NCBI GenBank assembly: GCA_946699065.1 | Contig: CAMPDV010002059.1 | Coordinates: 1-64,000 of the forward strand | Reading direction: 5' to 3' | Origin: Loxodes magnus | Lineage: Eukaryota; Ciliophora; Karyorelictea; Loxodida; Loxodidae | DNA length: 64,000 bases | Part shown: positions 12,300 to 24,629 of the stretch, piece after piece | Position numbering within the stretch: position 1 is the stretch's first letter | Layout of the letters: each line of letters begins with the position of its first letter | Notes under the pieces: model-generated | Databases searched by the model: none | Told to the model about the DNA's origin: nothing | Seen by the model: the letters and a program-made list of their open reading frames with translations, nothing else | Made by a program: the position numbers and the translations under genes

Positions 12300-13260
12300 A
12301 CACTTTAATTAGCATTAATAGTTATTTCCTATAAACAGTGACTATGTATATTTTTTATTTATTATTAAAATTATTTCCTATTTACTTTTAAGTTAATTTA
12401 ATATTTAAAGAGGATAGAAACTTAGCTATTTTAATAATTTGAAAATAAGATAGTTCTAAATATAGTAAATGAAATCTTAATATGATGCTTAAATAGTAAT
12501 TTAACTAGTTGATGAATTTGGCTTTAATAATTAAGGATATATTTACTAGTTTAGATAAAGCTTTGATTTTATAAAGTTACTTATTAACTAAATAAAAATA
12601 TTAATAAATTGTATTTAATTTGATAGAAAAGCAAAACTATTATGAAATATAAAGAAATCTAACTAACATTAATATATTTTAGTTTATAGATGAAAGTACT
12701 ATTTCTAAAAGTAAAAATAATCTGAAATTAATTAAAATTAGATATTTCAGATCTAACATTTAAAGCATTATTATTTTTATTAAATAAACAACATAAAAAT
12801 GAAACTAAAATTCACGATATTATAATAATTAAATAGCTTTATTAAAATAAATAAATTATATTTTTTATTTTGAAATGCTTAAATAAATTAGGTAGCTTTA
12901 ATAATACATTATTAAGTATTACTGCTAAAACTTTTTCTCCCAAATTATTAAAAATAAGGAAAACTAAAATCTTATATTTATAATAATAAAATAATTAATC
13001 TATTTATTTATGCTAAGTATAATAGAATTTATTTTTTAGAATAACTTGAAAGATTAAAATAAAGATATGTTATGTAAATATAAAGGATTTAAAGAAATAG
13101 ATTAAAAATAATTAGAATACAAAGTAACTTAATAATTATAAGAGAAATAAATTATGATATATTGATAAAAGAAATATTAGCAACATCATTTATTTATTTT
13201 ATAATCTTATTTACATACAGTTTATTATCAATGTAACTCCAAATTTATTCTCTTTCCAAC
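12300..13260. other. AT-rich spacer
   Basis: A/T-rich and mirrored in the right arm. Long readings exist because the code has no unconditional stops, but none looked like protein. Confidence 0.4.
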
Positions 13261-13271
13261 CAATTTTTATC

Positions 13272-13690
13272 ATGCAAAGCCAAATTTATTATATTATGTA
13301 CAAAACTAAAAAAGCTAAACAAAAGAATCTTAAGAACAAATAATCTGCTAGTAATGCAAACTTACTAACATACCACAATCAAATATCTAGTCTTTAAATT
13401 GAGAATAATTAGAAACTGCAACCAAAACAGATACTGTAATAAATGAGTAAGGTTTAAAATTATGAAATTAAAAGTAAAATAGAATATGAATAAATAGAAA
13501 TATTTTAGACTTAATTGCAAATTATCTAAAAATAGAGATATATGCAATCTACAGAAAGTAAACAAATATTTCTATTAGTTTAATTTCCATTACGAAACTT
13601 TATACATAGAAAATATAGAAAAAAGAGTCAAAATATATAGGAAACAAATAAAATGAGTTTTAAGAGAATTAAAACATTGCTCTATTAAAT
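13272..13690 (+). CDS. Gln/Lys-rich hypothetical protein
   Basis: From ATG 13272 the frame reads a Gln- and Lys-rich, probably coiled-coil protein (ISSLQIENNQKLQPKQILQQ). The right-arm copy keeps the same frame with conservative changes. No clear stop was found before the tRNA gene at 13804. Some resemblance to the coiled coils of the gag-like family is possible. The minus-strand ORF at 13365 is a shadow. Confidence 0.4.
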
Positions 13691-13803
13691 ATTATTAATT
13701 AATTATTTTTCTTAGTTTAAATTTTTTACATTAATAATATTTCCTTTTTTTAATTAATTTCCCTTATTTTTATTAATTTTTTTCTTATTTTATCTAATAA
13801 AAA

Positions 13804-13876
13804 AGCCTCCACGCGGGCTCGAACCACGGACCTTTCGCTTACTAAGCGAATGCTCTGCCAACTGAGCCATAGAGGC
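13804..13876 (-). tRNA. tRNA-Thr(AGT)
   Basis: Same 73-nt cloverleaf as at 11638, anticodon AGT, with a downstream T-run. The duplicated pair is kept in both arms of the older inverted repeat. Confidence 0.95.
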
Positions 13877-14599
13877 TGTTAATAAACATATCTCAATTAT
13901 TACTTAAACTTATTTTTCCTTATAATTGCATAAAATAGTGCTTTATTTATTACCTAACCTTGTTAGCATTTTTTATAAAAATATTAATAGCAAAAGGTAT
14001 TAAAATTTTATTTAAAGGGTGTATCAACTAAGTTAATAGAACTTAAATATACAATGAGTATTTAATTTAAGATTTTAGTAATACAATTGTTTATAAGGAA
14101 TAACATTAAAAATTATTATAAATTTCAGTAGTTTAAGTTATATTTACTATCATTTTTATTAATCTACCTATAAATGTACTGTTAAATACTAAATTATAAA
14201 GTTAACCTAAATATAAGAATTATTAGACTTAATAAAATATTTATTATTTTTACTTTATATTTTAACTTCAACTTTCCTTTGATAAAGCTATACTATTAAA
14301 TAAATTGATTTCCATTTTCCTTGCTTAATTTCATAAAAATAAAAATCTCCATAACTTTTAAAGTAGAATATAATACCATCTTAGGTGATAGGTTTGAATA
14401 AGTATAAGAGATTTCATCCATTTGTCTCCATGAGCTATCATTTATTTGAAGTCATAGCGAAAGTTCTACTTAGATTTCCATCACTATATCAAATAAAGAA
14501 ATTTTACTCTTTTTTTGAATAAGCAATACTAGTCGAAATTTTTTCCTGAAGTAAAACACTTAATTCTCTCCATTATCCCTCCATTAAAGAGCAAGGATA

Positions 14600-14915
14600 A
14601 ATGGATTACTTTCAACTAAAAAGTTTTTGGACCGGAAACTCCTTTCCGATTGCACGACCGACGCTCTCTTTTTATGGAATAATGGGGATATCCTGTTGTG
14701 CTCCAGACACAGCTGCTAGGAAGCTCCATCGCTATGAGCAGCCAGGCTTCAAGCCCCTACCAGGAGTGGATAATCTCAAAGATAGTGTTCCCTTCGGAAA
14801 ATGACTCTGATCAGGGACTTTCTCAGCGACAGGAAAGGAATTTGTTCCTAGCCATAAAACCAGAAAGTGTTGTCAGGAAGGTCATTCTCAGCTCCCACCA
14901 TCTTTTCAATTAATA
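14600..14915. other. GC-rich island of unknown function
   Basis: About 315 bases near 48% G+C in surroundings near 20%. Both strands can be read as protein: plus MDYFQLKSFWTGNSFPIAR, then with two TGA as Trp; minus WELRMTFLTTLSGFMARNK. I cannot choose between them. It lies at the start of the segment missing from the right arm. A transferred fragment, a relic of a GC-richer element, or a structured RNA are all possible. Confidence 0.4.
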
Positions 14916-14919
14916 TAAA

Positions 14920-15540
14920 TGGATTATAAACCCGTCTTTTAATCACATTTATATACTCCAAAAATTAAAAAATTTTATTAGTAAAACAAAGTCCAAAAGT
15001 TCTTACTGCTAATGGTAAATCTCTAGACAAAGAGTAAATTCCTATGTTCTCATGTTAAAAATTTCGTGTGATTTAGTTTCTTCTCCGCCTATTAAGAAAA
15101 TAAAATCTTTATTATTAAAAATAGATTTTTGACGATTTCTCTTAAAAATAGTATTTAGTTCCTATGATTTAAATTAACCTTATTTTTAGCAAAACTGTAA
15201 ATCTTCTTTATTTTTCAGTCAATTGATAGATTTTAATTAAATTGAACACTTTAAACTGCTGCTTAGTTGCTATTTTTAGTTAGAGCATTACCATATATGA
15301 TCCCAGTGTTTTCTATATAATTTGAATATTCTAAGGTTATTTTTAGATTTATTTCCCTGTATTTAAAGTTTTAAAGGTGACTATATATCTTTTTTGATAA
15401 TAAAATAATAAATGTAGTTTGATTTATAATAGAAGGTATAACTAAAAGTTATCATCGTTGATAATTTGATTTTAGTAAGTGTAGCAATAAATTAGGCTAA
15501 AAAGAAAGCAGTCTATTGATATAATTTATGGCTATAAATA
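14920..15540. other. AT-rich spacer
   Basis: No supportable gene. A few GTAG...AG stretches near 15400-15500 could be micro-introns of an unrecognised exon. Confidence 0.35.
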
Positions 15541-15542
15541 AA

Positions 15543-16538
15543 ATGGCAATTACTACTAATTAGGAATTTTGGTCATACTAGTTAGCTATTGAATGGTATT
15601 GATTATTATTAGTGTTATCTATTGTTATTTAAGTAGTAGTAATCAAAAGGTAATTGGAATGCTTATAATTAAAAGTTAGTTTGTATTTTAGTTACTAAAA
15701 GCTATTTGTCTTGGTGCTTTTAAGATAAATAAGTAGTTTGGATTTGTTAAATGGTAACTTAGTTTGACTAAATCTATATTTAGTATAAGCTTGCTTTATA
15801 CATTTATTACCAAGTCAACTATAATTTATATAGCTTAACTAATTCTAATACTACACAGTTTCAATTCCTCTTATTTTAGATCATATTAAACTCAAAGCTA
15901 TACAAAATATATCACAGATGTAAGATTAATAGGTTTTAATTATACTCGTATTTCTCATAATCAGCTATCTAAAAGCTTAGGAAAAAGAAAACGTTGCTCA
16001 TTAATAAAATGTAGCAATCTACAAGTAGAAATCAATTAAAAAATATTGAATTAGATATTTTAATCATTGCAAGCTTCATAAAGTTAGTAATTAAAAAGAA
16101 GTAGAACAACTGTTTCATTTCTTTACCACATACATCATAAGGATAATCACTTCTATATGATCATTCCTAGATCTTAAAATCATTATTTGGTTTAGTAACC
16201 TAAAATAATACTCTACTAAAGCGGTCTTAAATGTAATGCGTAATAAGATAACTGAAGTTTTTATAGAAATACAGACTAATGAATTTAACTTAGTAAATCA
16301 AACTAATGTCTTTATAATGTATGCAGTTATTTCTAATTCTAATTTAGTATTTAATCAGTTATAGCAAAGTCCTCCAAATATTTCATAAACTGTTTCCTTT
16401 GCCACTGTTTAATTAATATCATGCTGAAGACTAGAATTAGAAAACTACTATAATCTCACAAACATAAAGAGGGACTAAATATACAAAGTAAAGATTTTCT
16501 ATGTTAAAGAGTTTCTTAAGCTTAAAACTGTGTAGTGA
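15543..16538 (+). CDS. Putative multi-pass membrane protein, 331 aa
   Basis: ATG at 15543 (MAITTNQEFWSYQLAIEW) to TGA at 16536, an exact multiple of three with no frame change. N-terminal hydrophobic segments include WLLLVLSIVIQVVVI, LFVLVLL and VLIILVFLIISYL, followed by a soluble half with VLNVMRNKITEVFIEIQTNE. Two TGA codons near residue 20 and later sit at Trp-like positions. Family unknown; the layout resembles the protein at 49690, possibly a paralogue. It lies in the left-arm-only segment, 140 bp before gag-like copy B. Confidence 0.65.
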
Positions 16539-16677
16539 GTTCTAAAAAATGGTAACCATGAGATGCCTTAATACTTTAAAATGTGTTGACATTTTTTATT
16601 TAGAAGATATATATCCTTTAAGATACTATTATATACTTAGTAACTATCAATCAATAGTTTCCTAAAAATCTAAAAAA

Positions 16678-17470
16678 ATGGAACAATCTATTCGCATTTC
16701 CAAAAACAAAATTAGAAACGCAAAAATGAAAGCGGCTTTCAATTGTAGAAAAATAATAGAAAGAAGACAGCTCAAATTACTCATCAGAATGGAAAAATAT
16801 AGTAGGAATAATCGAGAAAAATCCTTTTAAGATTGAGAAAGAAGCTGAACTCTAATTATAACTCAATTAAATGAAAAGAACAATCTGAATATAAAGAAGC
16901 AATATACAATCAAGGAAAAAAATAAGAGAATAAATGAATTTCATAGATTACTAAAATAATGAATTATTAATAATAAAAAGTAATTTAATATAAAATAATT
17001 TAGTCACGGAATAGTAACTATACGAATAATCTTAAACTAATTCTAAGTAAAACCAAGGTATTATTATTGAAAAAGATTTTAATTAAGCAAATGTTCAAGA
17101 ATAGCAGAATGATGAAAAATTTGACTAAGATTTACTGAAAAGAAACAATAAACTTAAAAAAAATATTTAAGAAAAAATTAAAAAAAAGAATACTAGGTAC
17201 TGCTTGTACTGCAAATCAAAATTATATTTATTAAAACAATATTATGACTGAAAAGAAGATTTAAGTTAGAGAGTAAAAAAGAACTTGAAGAACGATCAAT
17301 AAACTTTGGATAACTTAAAATGGAACCTACAAGAGAAAAATATTCCCAGAAAGTGCAGAAAATTCTTTTAGCTACCTATATAAAAACTTGGTCGTGGTAT
17401 CCCTCTACGTAAAAAAATGGGCAGCAAGAACCTGGCTGAAATCCCAGAAAGAGCAAAACATTAATATTTT
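16678..17470 (+). pseudogene. Gag-like relic, copy B
   Basis: Charged N-terminal region (EDSSNYSSEWKNIVGIIEKN) followed by a decayed knuckle at about 17205, CLYCKSKLYLLKQYY. Compared with CYYCKSKWHLYKNC of copy C, both the His and the last Cys have become Tyr. The frame changes between the two parts. Zinc binding is very unlikely. Confidence 0.45.
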
Positions 17471-17489
17471 TTAGTTTACATATATAAAT

Positions 17490-18500
17490 ATAATCAGAAA
17501 GTCAAACTCTTTTTCTTATTTAGCTTCTTCACTTTACTTTTTTTAAAACTTTATCGATTTTACTTCAAATGATTTACTTTCTTAAAACTTACTTTCAAAC
17601 TTTTTTCTTGATTCACTTATTTGCCTTTCTTTACTTAGAAATCTTATCATTCTTTTTTTTTTGAAAATTACTTGACTCCAAAATAGTATTTTTAACTTAT
17701 TTTTTTCGTGAATTTATTCTAAAAATCTTTTTAAATTTATAAATTTTCTTTGTTTTAAAAGTTATTCTTATTACTTTTTTTGACATTTTGCTCCGTTCCT
17801 TCTAATTTTTTATATTTTTTGGTCTAAGTTAGTTTTAATTTTTAAGTAATTTTGCTTATTGCTGCTTTGTAAAAACTTTTTCATCAAATTCACTCTTTTC
17901 AGTTAAGGCTTATTAAAAAAAATTTGTCGATTCCTAAAATCGACTTTCTTTATATATCTTAGCAAAAGAAGATTTTAAAATTTTATCCAATTTAAAGCAT
18001 CTTTTAAACTCTCCAGGCTTCAATCTTTTTTTATTTCCTTCTTTAAAACTCTTTCTTAATTTTTCGCACTTTTTTTTATAAATTCTTATCTCTTGTTTTC
18101 CTTTAGTTCAAAACAAAATCAATAAAATCTATATCAAGACCAAAATCAAAAATTTGTTATTAAATCAAATTAAAAATTTGTTATCGAAACCAAATTAACA
18201 ATTTTTTTCTAGCATAATCAAAATTCTTTTTTCAAAACCAAAATTATATTTTTCTTATTTTGCATTATTTTTGAATTTTTTATTCCATTTTAACTTTTTT
18301 CATCTCGATTTCCCTAACTTAATTCCATCCGAAAATATCCTCTAATGCAAAACGCTGAGCAAAAACAAATTTTTTATTTTTACAAGTTCAGGCTTTAAAA
18401 TAAAATAATTGTTATTAAAAACGATATAATAATTTGTACTATCGTAAAGGATTTTATATACATAGAAATAAGATGAATTTATCGAACTTGCTTTGAAAAA
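17490..18500 (-). CDS. Basic hypothetical protein
   Basis: The minus strand reads a long Lys/Arg/Phe-rich protein, from YYIVFNNNYFILKPELVKN through FALEDIFGWNQVREIEMKK to a very basic C-terminus (ERSKMSKKVIRITFKTKK). One frame holds for about 900 bases. A TGA at about 17607 (after KQRKANK) may be the stop, otherwise it continues to about 17490. The start is not resolved. Basic, charged composition suggests a nucleic-acid-binding or structural role, but no domain was recognised. Confidence 0.5.
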
Positions 18501-18569
18501 AAATTCTCTTTGAAACAAAAAAATAACGATACTTAAAATTAAAATTTTATAGCAACATTTAGTTTATAG

Positions 18570-19080
18570 TATAAGCACTAAAAAATGAAAGAAAAGAACA
18601 AACGTAAAATAATTTTAAATATGATTAAAATATTATATTACAAGTCCATCTCAAAAATTTATTTTGTTCATAACTTAGATAAAAAATAAAAACTAACTTG
18701 CAAAATCTGTTTGAATTAAATTTTTTATAAACCTTTAATTAAAAAATTAAATATTCTAGAAAATTTTAATAGTTTTAATTAGCCGTTTTTTAAATACATA
18801 AATAAAAAATATAATACCCAAAAGCTTATTGCCTAACTCACTTCGAAAAATTAAAAAACCAAATTTATATAACTTATTTAATTTTCTTTAACTTAATTTA
18901 TGTAAGAACAAACGATCTATTTTAATTACTAAATAGCTTAAAACATAAATTCATTTAACTTTAATAAAAAACTTAATAAACCTTTGAACTTTATTAACTC
19001 AAAAAGAATAATTACTTTAAATATTTTAATGAACTAAAATAATTAACTTTATTCGTAAAAATTAAAATGTTAATTGTACT
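18570..19080. other. AT-rich spacer
   Basis: No gene supported between the basic protein and the WD40 gene. Confidence 0.45.
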
Positions 19081-19087
19081 TGTCCAC

Positions 19088-20150
19088 TCAGTTTGCAACT
19101 TTCCACCTTCTCACAGTTCTGTCCATATCTCCAGATACCAACCATCTACCGTCATTACTTAATGCTATAGACATTATTTCACTTGCATGCCCTTATAAAG
19201 TCTATATACACTCACCCGTATTAAAGTTTCATATCTTAATCGTTTAATCCCATGATCCAGAAAATATAACACTCGAATCAGTACTAATCTAAATACTTGA
19301 TACACCATTTGTATGCCCTTCCAGAGTTCGAATCAGCTAACCAGTTGAGAAATCCCATATCTTTATCGTGTTATCTCCACTTCCGGAGACAATTCATTTC
19401 ATGTCATTTGTTAAAGCTAAAGATTAAATTGATCTCGAATGACCCGAAAAAGTTTTCGTACAACTTCCAGTCTGGAAATCCCACATCTTTATCGTGCTAT
19501 CAGAACTTCCGGAGACAATTCATTTCATGTCACTTGCTAAAGCTACTGAGATAATTGATTTCGAATTATCTGACAAAGTACTCGTACAGCTTCCAGTTTG
19601 GAAATCCCAAATCTTTATCGTGTTATCTCCACTTCCGGAGACAATTCATTTCATGTCACTTGCTAAAGCTACAGATTAAACTGAAGACGAATGATCCGAC
19701 AAAGTTTTCGTACAACTTCCAGTCTGGAAATCCCACATCTTTATCGTGCTATCACAACTTCCGGAGACAATCCATCTCTGGTCACTTGTTAAAGCTACAG
19801 ATTAAACTTCATACAAATGACCCGTCAAAGTTCTCGTACAACTTCCAGTTTGGAAATCCCAAATCTTTATCGTGTTATCGAAACTTCCGGAGACAATCCA
19901 TCTCTGGTCACTTGTTAAAGCTACAGAGGTAACTAAATCCTAATGACCCGTTAATACTTAGTCTAAATATTAAAGAATTACCTTGAGATTAGTCGTAGGA
20001 AATTTTATTAACCAGCTTTTAAAAGCAGAGGTTGGGCAGAATTTCGTATTTTAATAGAAGAAGGGGCATTGTTCCAAGGGACTAATTTCGTTGCTTTAAT
20101 ATTTTTCTTAAAAAAATACTTTTAGTAAATTGTGCTTCTTTTTTCTCCAT
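19088..20150 (-). CDS. WD40-repeat protein, 347 aa, one 19-nt intron
   Basis: Start ATG 20150 ([16 protein letters not shown]), stop TGA 19088-19090. Removing a 19-nt GT-AG intron at 19963-19981 (GTAATTCTTTAATATTTAG) leaves 1044 nt, 348 codons, and joins the N-terminus to the repeats in frame (SQDQVLTGH). At least seven WD40 blades follow, with [14 protein letters not shown] and GH-WD spacing, forming a beta-propeller scaffold for protein interaction. Within the tandem blades the Trp of WIVSGS is TGG in some and TGA in others, and IKIWNF also uses TGA. The central blades are nearly identical, so recent internal duplication is likely. Plus-strand ORFs at 19297-19932 are shadows. Confidence 0.92.
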
Positions 20151-20159
20151 TTTTAACTT

Positions 20160-20885
20160 TTTATAACTGATTTTAATAATTTCTAAATTTAAGTAACTGA
20201 TCTTAATAATTTTCCTTATTTATCTTCAATGCAATTAAATAATTAAACTATTTATTTATTAAGATACTTATAAGTACTCTACTATAATAAAATAGTTTAA
20301 AAATTCTACCTTTTTACCTTAAATCAGACAAATATAAAGTTAATTTTAAAATAGTAAAGAATACAAAGCTTTTACAATTTAATTATTTTATATCTTTTTA
20401 CATTTAAACAAAAGGAAAAATGATTATATCAAAAGCTTTATAACTATGAATTTATATATTTATTATAATAACTTTACTATTCATTTATTAATCATAGCTT
20501 ATTTGAGCTTTAAATAAAAGACTCTTTAATAAGATAGCCTTATTTCTTTATAAACTCCAATAAATGATAAACAAAATAATAAAATTGCTTTAAAAACTAC
20601 TATTATTAATTATTCCTTTTCACTTCATTTAATCAAACAAATGAGTTCTTTAAAGTTTTAATTATTTAAATAATAAAAATAAGTTTCTTAGTTATTAGTT
20701 TAAATAGGAATAATATAAAAAGCATCAAATTATTTAATAAAAGTATTTATCTTTATAATTTATAAGAAATCATTCAATTATCTACTTTCTTACTATTTCT
20801 ATTATATCTTTTATTTATATGAAACTATAAAAGCAAAAGAAGGCTAGTTAACAAAAGAAAAATAAAGTATAAATAGTAAAAATCT
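20160..20885. other. AT-rich spacer
   Basis: Divergent intergenic region between the WD40 gene and the next plus-strand gene; no site recognised. Confidence 0.45.
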
Positions 20886-20892
20886 CAATAAT

Positions 20893-21960
20893 ATGAACTA
20901 ACTACGAAAATCTAAAACATATTTCACCTTAATTTAGGAGTTCAGCTGATTTGCTTAAGAGCTGTTAGGTATTATTTTACCTTAAGAATTTTTAGAATTA
21001 AAAGAAAGAAAAAAGTTTAAGATATTTAAAGAATGGATGAATTATAAAGATAAGCTTGAAGTTAGCTATTTATTACTCTATAACACAAGTAAAGAGAAAT
21101 GGAACAAATCAGCTTTAATCTAAAGGTAATATTCAATAACGTTAAAGCTTAAAAAATAATATAACAAGAACTAGCTTTTAGAACAAACCAAAAACATAAA
21201 ATAAACTTAAAACTGGAACTTTTAGAAAACAATTTAGAATAAAACTACCTAAGAAAGTTTAAAATAATTTAAAAGCTAATCGAATAGGAAAAGGTTAGTT
21301 TATGTAAGTATAAAATGCAAATTAAATCGAGCAATCTTTATGTAATTATGATAAGAAAGTAATTCCTTCTTTCTTAAGATAAAATGAGACTGTAATATGA
21401 TGAAAATAGGAATCTGACCAAATATCTAGTTTCGCTTTTAGGCTAGAATAATAGATAAAAGAAATTAAGAACTGTAAAAAAAGTTGAACAGAATCGAATA
21501 ATAAAAGAGAGGATTGTAAATTTAATTTGCTGAGTTTCATATGAAATTCTAAGGTTTCGCTTCTTTTAATTTCAAAGTATAATTAATTAAAATAGAAAGA
21601 AGCAGTATAAATTAGTTCAAGCGAAGATAAGTAGGTTTATAATTTGCCAACAATATCCCAATGAGTAACTTATCTTCCACAACAGGTTCTTTAATAAAAA
21701 TTAATATCAAATAATAAGAAAAACTTTACTGAGTCTAAAGACTATATTTTTTATTTTAATGCTTATTGATAAACCTTATAATTCTATTTAATAAGAAGAT
21801 TAGGATAATTTAAAGGTTAGGATTTTAGAACTGTTTTTTTTAGTAGATCTAGGAGTTACTGATGGAAGTAGATTTGTAAAAATATCTTAATCTAGTTTAA
21901 GAAAGTACAGTAAGTAATATATTTTATCTACTATATTAAAGCTTAATTATTGTTTTATGC
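20893..21960 (+). CDS. Hypothetical protein with one or two micro-introns
   Basis: ATG 20893 begins MNQLRKSKTYFTLIQEF and continues FLELKERKKFKIFKEWMNYK. Removing a 22-nt GT-AG intron at 21126-21147 links this to a basic region (KPKTQNKLKTGTFRK) and then LEQQIKEIKNCKKSWTESN. With that intron removed, the TGA at 21662 would close a 249-aa protein exactly in frame. However, the same frame continues protein-like past it (VTYLPQQVLQQKLISNN), and a 13-nt GTTAGGATTTTAG segment near 21820 would join it to LVDLGVTDGSRFVKISQ. The 3' end is therefore uncertain. Function unknown. The minus ORF at 21346 is a shadow. Confidence 0.5.
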
Positions 21961-22049
21961 GCTTTTACTTTTTTATCAATGAAGTAACTCTTCTTTGGCT
22001 TCCTTGTCTCTTTATCGCTGCTCTTTCCACTATCTCTTTTCTGATCCAT
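21955..22049 (-). CDS. Possible small basic coding region
   Basis: From ATG 22049 the minus strand reads MDQKRDSGKSSDKETRKPKK, a typical hydrophilic protein start, but continuation beyond about 30 residues is unclear. It overlaps a hydrophobic plus-strand reading that could instead be the tail of the gene at 20893. Confidence 0.25.
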
Positions 22050-22327
22050 TTTTATCTTTAATATGATTTAATATCCTAGCAAGATTTTAAGATCTACAAG
22101 TGAATAAAATAAATTTTAAGTATCATAAACTGATCATCAATCTTAAAATGGTAAGCAATTTAATAAGTGTTAGAAAAAGAGTGTCTTAACTAACCTAACA
22201 AGTGATTAATAGCTCTATGTTTTGACTGAAGATTGCACTGTTTTCTTGAATAAAAACATTTTATATTAATCCTAAATTGCTGCATAATTTATTGATTAAT
22301 GAATCTTTCATGCATCAAGATCATTAA

Positions 22328-22960
22328 ATGGATAATTATCAAATCATGAACGATGAGACAATTAAGAAAAAACCAGAAAGAGCGACTAAATTGTTATCCC
22401 ATAAAAATAATGAAAAGGAGATCCCGGATAATCTGAAGCCACATTAATCTCTTTGCAAAAGCAAGAAGAAACAATCAATCCTTTATACTCAAAGTTTTCT
22501 CCTAAAAATCTACATTCTAGAGAGGAAGTTGATAACCTTTAATCTTGAAGAAAGGAAATTATAAAAATACTGTAATTTTTATCTTGAAATATAGAAGATT
22601 ATAATGAAAAGATCTTATATTTAATGAAAAGATCTCATAATTAATGAAAATTAGACATTAAACTAATGAAATATACATTTGATATTCTCATTCGATTATC
22701 CTTATTTCTATAAATATATTTATTTTCAAATCCTTAAACTTAGGTATCTTCGAATAGTTTGAAAGGCAAGTAATTTAAGAAATTAAGAAGTTTATAGTAA
22801 TAGTAAACCTTGTAAAAAAGCGATGCTGAAGAAAATTATTATTTGGTTGTTTAAATTTCTTTTTAAGATTAATTTAAACCATCCTTCGAGGAAAATAGCA
22901 AGATAGAAACTAGACATCAGAGATTATATTTTTTATCATATTATTTTATTACAAATTAAA
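22328..22960 (+). CDS. Hypothetical coding region with frame change
   Basis: Starts MDNYQIMNDETIKKKPERA at 22328. The better reading moves to another frame near 22440 (SREEVDNLQSWRKEII and later KKLRSLQQQQTLQKSDAEEN). Either a one-base lesion or a missed intron separates the parts. No family recognised. Confidence 0.35.
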
Positions 22961-23257
22961 ATATTTTAAACTAAACACACTTCAAGTAAATTTTAAATTC
23001 TAATTAAGTCCTTACCATAATACTGAAATTAGCCTACTCTTTGAACTTCAAATTAGCATTCTAAACTTTTACCCAGTTTTTTAACTTTTAGCTTATCATT
23101 ATTTTCAACTAGAACTTTACGTTTTGGCCTTAAGATTATTTCCTTTGATCATATTCCAATACTACCTCAAACTTCTTTGCTAAAATTTGCTAAAAATAAA
23201 TACTTTTTGCATTTTAATAAGTTACCTTACAATAAGTTATTAGGGCCATAAAGTATT

Positions 23258-24625
23258 ATGATTAAAAAATTTGAAAAAATGAAATAGATCTAAGAAGGCT
23301 CTAAGAACTAAATTTAATAAAAGAAGCTAAAAGCCTAAGCAAGAAAGCTAGAAAGCTAGAAAAGAAAGATAACTGAAGAAAAAGAATGGAAGGGGCTTTG
23401 ATTTGCTGCTTAATTAAACGAAAACTTAGTAAGGATATCAATATTACTAAGTTAGTGAAAGGAATTTAGTGAAGATTTACGAAGAAATTATGTCTGAAAG
23501 TAGTGGAAGAGCTGGGCTAGCTTTCATAGGTAGTTAAAAGAAGTTCTAAATAAAATTTAATGAAAGTACTAATTACATTTAATCTTCTATCATGCAAATC
23601 TTATAATATGAAAGGAAAACAAGTATTTAATTTTATAAAAAAGAAAAGGAATTTATATAATTATCTTAAGGTTTAAATAAAGACATAGATTGCTAGAATA
23701 TATGGAAAATATCCCAGTGAATACCATCTTATTGTAATATATAAGACAGAGAATTGTATAATAAGGTTTTTTATAAACTGTAACTATTTCAAGCCAATAA
23801 TTGTAGAAAAAATTAGGAAAAGGAATATTAGAAAAGAATAGCTCTAGATTTATAAAAAAAATAGAACGAAGATAAGTATCAAATTAAGCAGAAAATAAGG
23901 TAATCAAAATATTAAAAATGATAACCAAAATCTCACGTATTTCAAGCTAAAAATGTACTCATTAAATGAAACCAAAATATACAACTAAGTTTGAAATTAA
24001 GCTCTAATCATTTTTTGCATAAATTAAAATAATGAAACCTCAAGAATTTTAACTATTCTTTATTTATTCCTTAAAAACATTATTCATAATTAATACCAAC
24101 TCCGCACTAGCTAATATCTTATTTATTAGAAACTACTTAAAGAAGTATACTGTATCGAATATTAATGGATTTATCAGCAAACGAGTCTCACAGAGATTAA
24201 GCTTCAACATATCTCCAAAATGTCTCAAACTTCATCTTTAATTCTTCAATTAAAGGCTGAAAGCTTAGCTTTATATTTAGTCATTCAAATTACTTGAACA
24301 TTATACCTTATACTTAAATATATTAACACTGATATAATAAACCCTTTAATAAAATAAAAGAAGAGGAAGTATGTCTTAAAGAAATAGCCATAACTAATAG
24401 ATACCATATACTTCATAAGCTACTAAAAATCCTTTTAAATTAATAGAAAAATTTAGCTTAAATTTATGGAATGAGCTTCTAATTTAAGAGTTTAATCATG
24501 TACGAAGTCTAGGCTTTGGAATGCTTAAATAGAAAATAAAAGGACTACTATTTTAATAGTTATGGAAATAATAGGTATAGTTATTAAATGATCTAGGAAT
24601 TTAACTTTTAGTATCAGGCTTGTGA
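23258..24625 (+). CDS. Hypothetical protein, 455 aa
   Basis: ATG 23258 to TGA 24623-24625, 456 codons, single exon. The N-terminus is Lys/Gln-rich and probably coiled (QKKLKAQARKLESQKRK). A Trp-rich segment (WKGLWFAAQLNENL, WKQWKSWASFHRQLKEVL) follows, using both TGG and TGA. The C-terminal half holds helical stretches (ALANILFIRNYLKKYTVSN, FKLIEKFSLNLWNELL). No domain recognised. Confidence 0.65.
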
Positions 24626-24629
24626 GTAA

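Larger units (their letters stand above)
6045..14481. repeat. Left arm of older, long inverted repeat
   Basis: This region is the reverse complement of 55575-64000. Matching coordinates sum to about 70045-70053, so the arms differ by only a few net bases over 8.4 kb. They differ by scattered substitutions and small indels. The arms carry gag-like relics, a DUF4246-like gene, tRNA-Glu-like sequence, two tRNA-Thr genes and two small coding regions. The right arm is still matching at base 64000, so the repeat probably extends beyond the window. Confidence 0.9.

Noticed and set aside
11826..13690. A single 600-residue ORF starting at 11826
   Set aside because: It is open only because the code has no unconditional stops. 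Substitutions between the two arms fit synonymous sites of a different frame (11923-12297).
19297..19932. Plus-strand repeats rich in Ser, Cys and His
   Set aside because: Antisense of the WD40 blades; the minus strand shows the canonical motifs.
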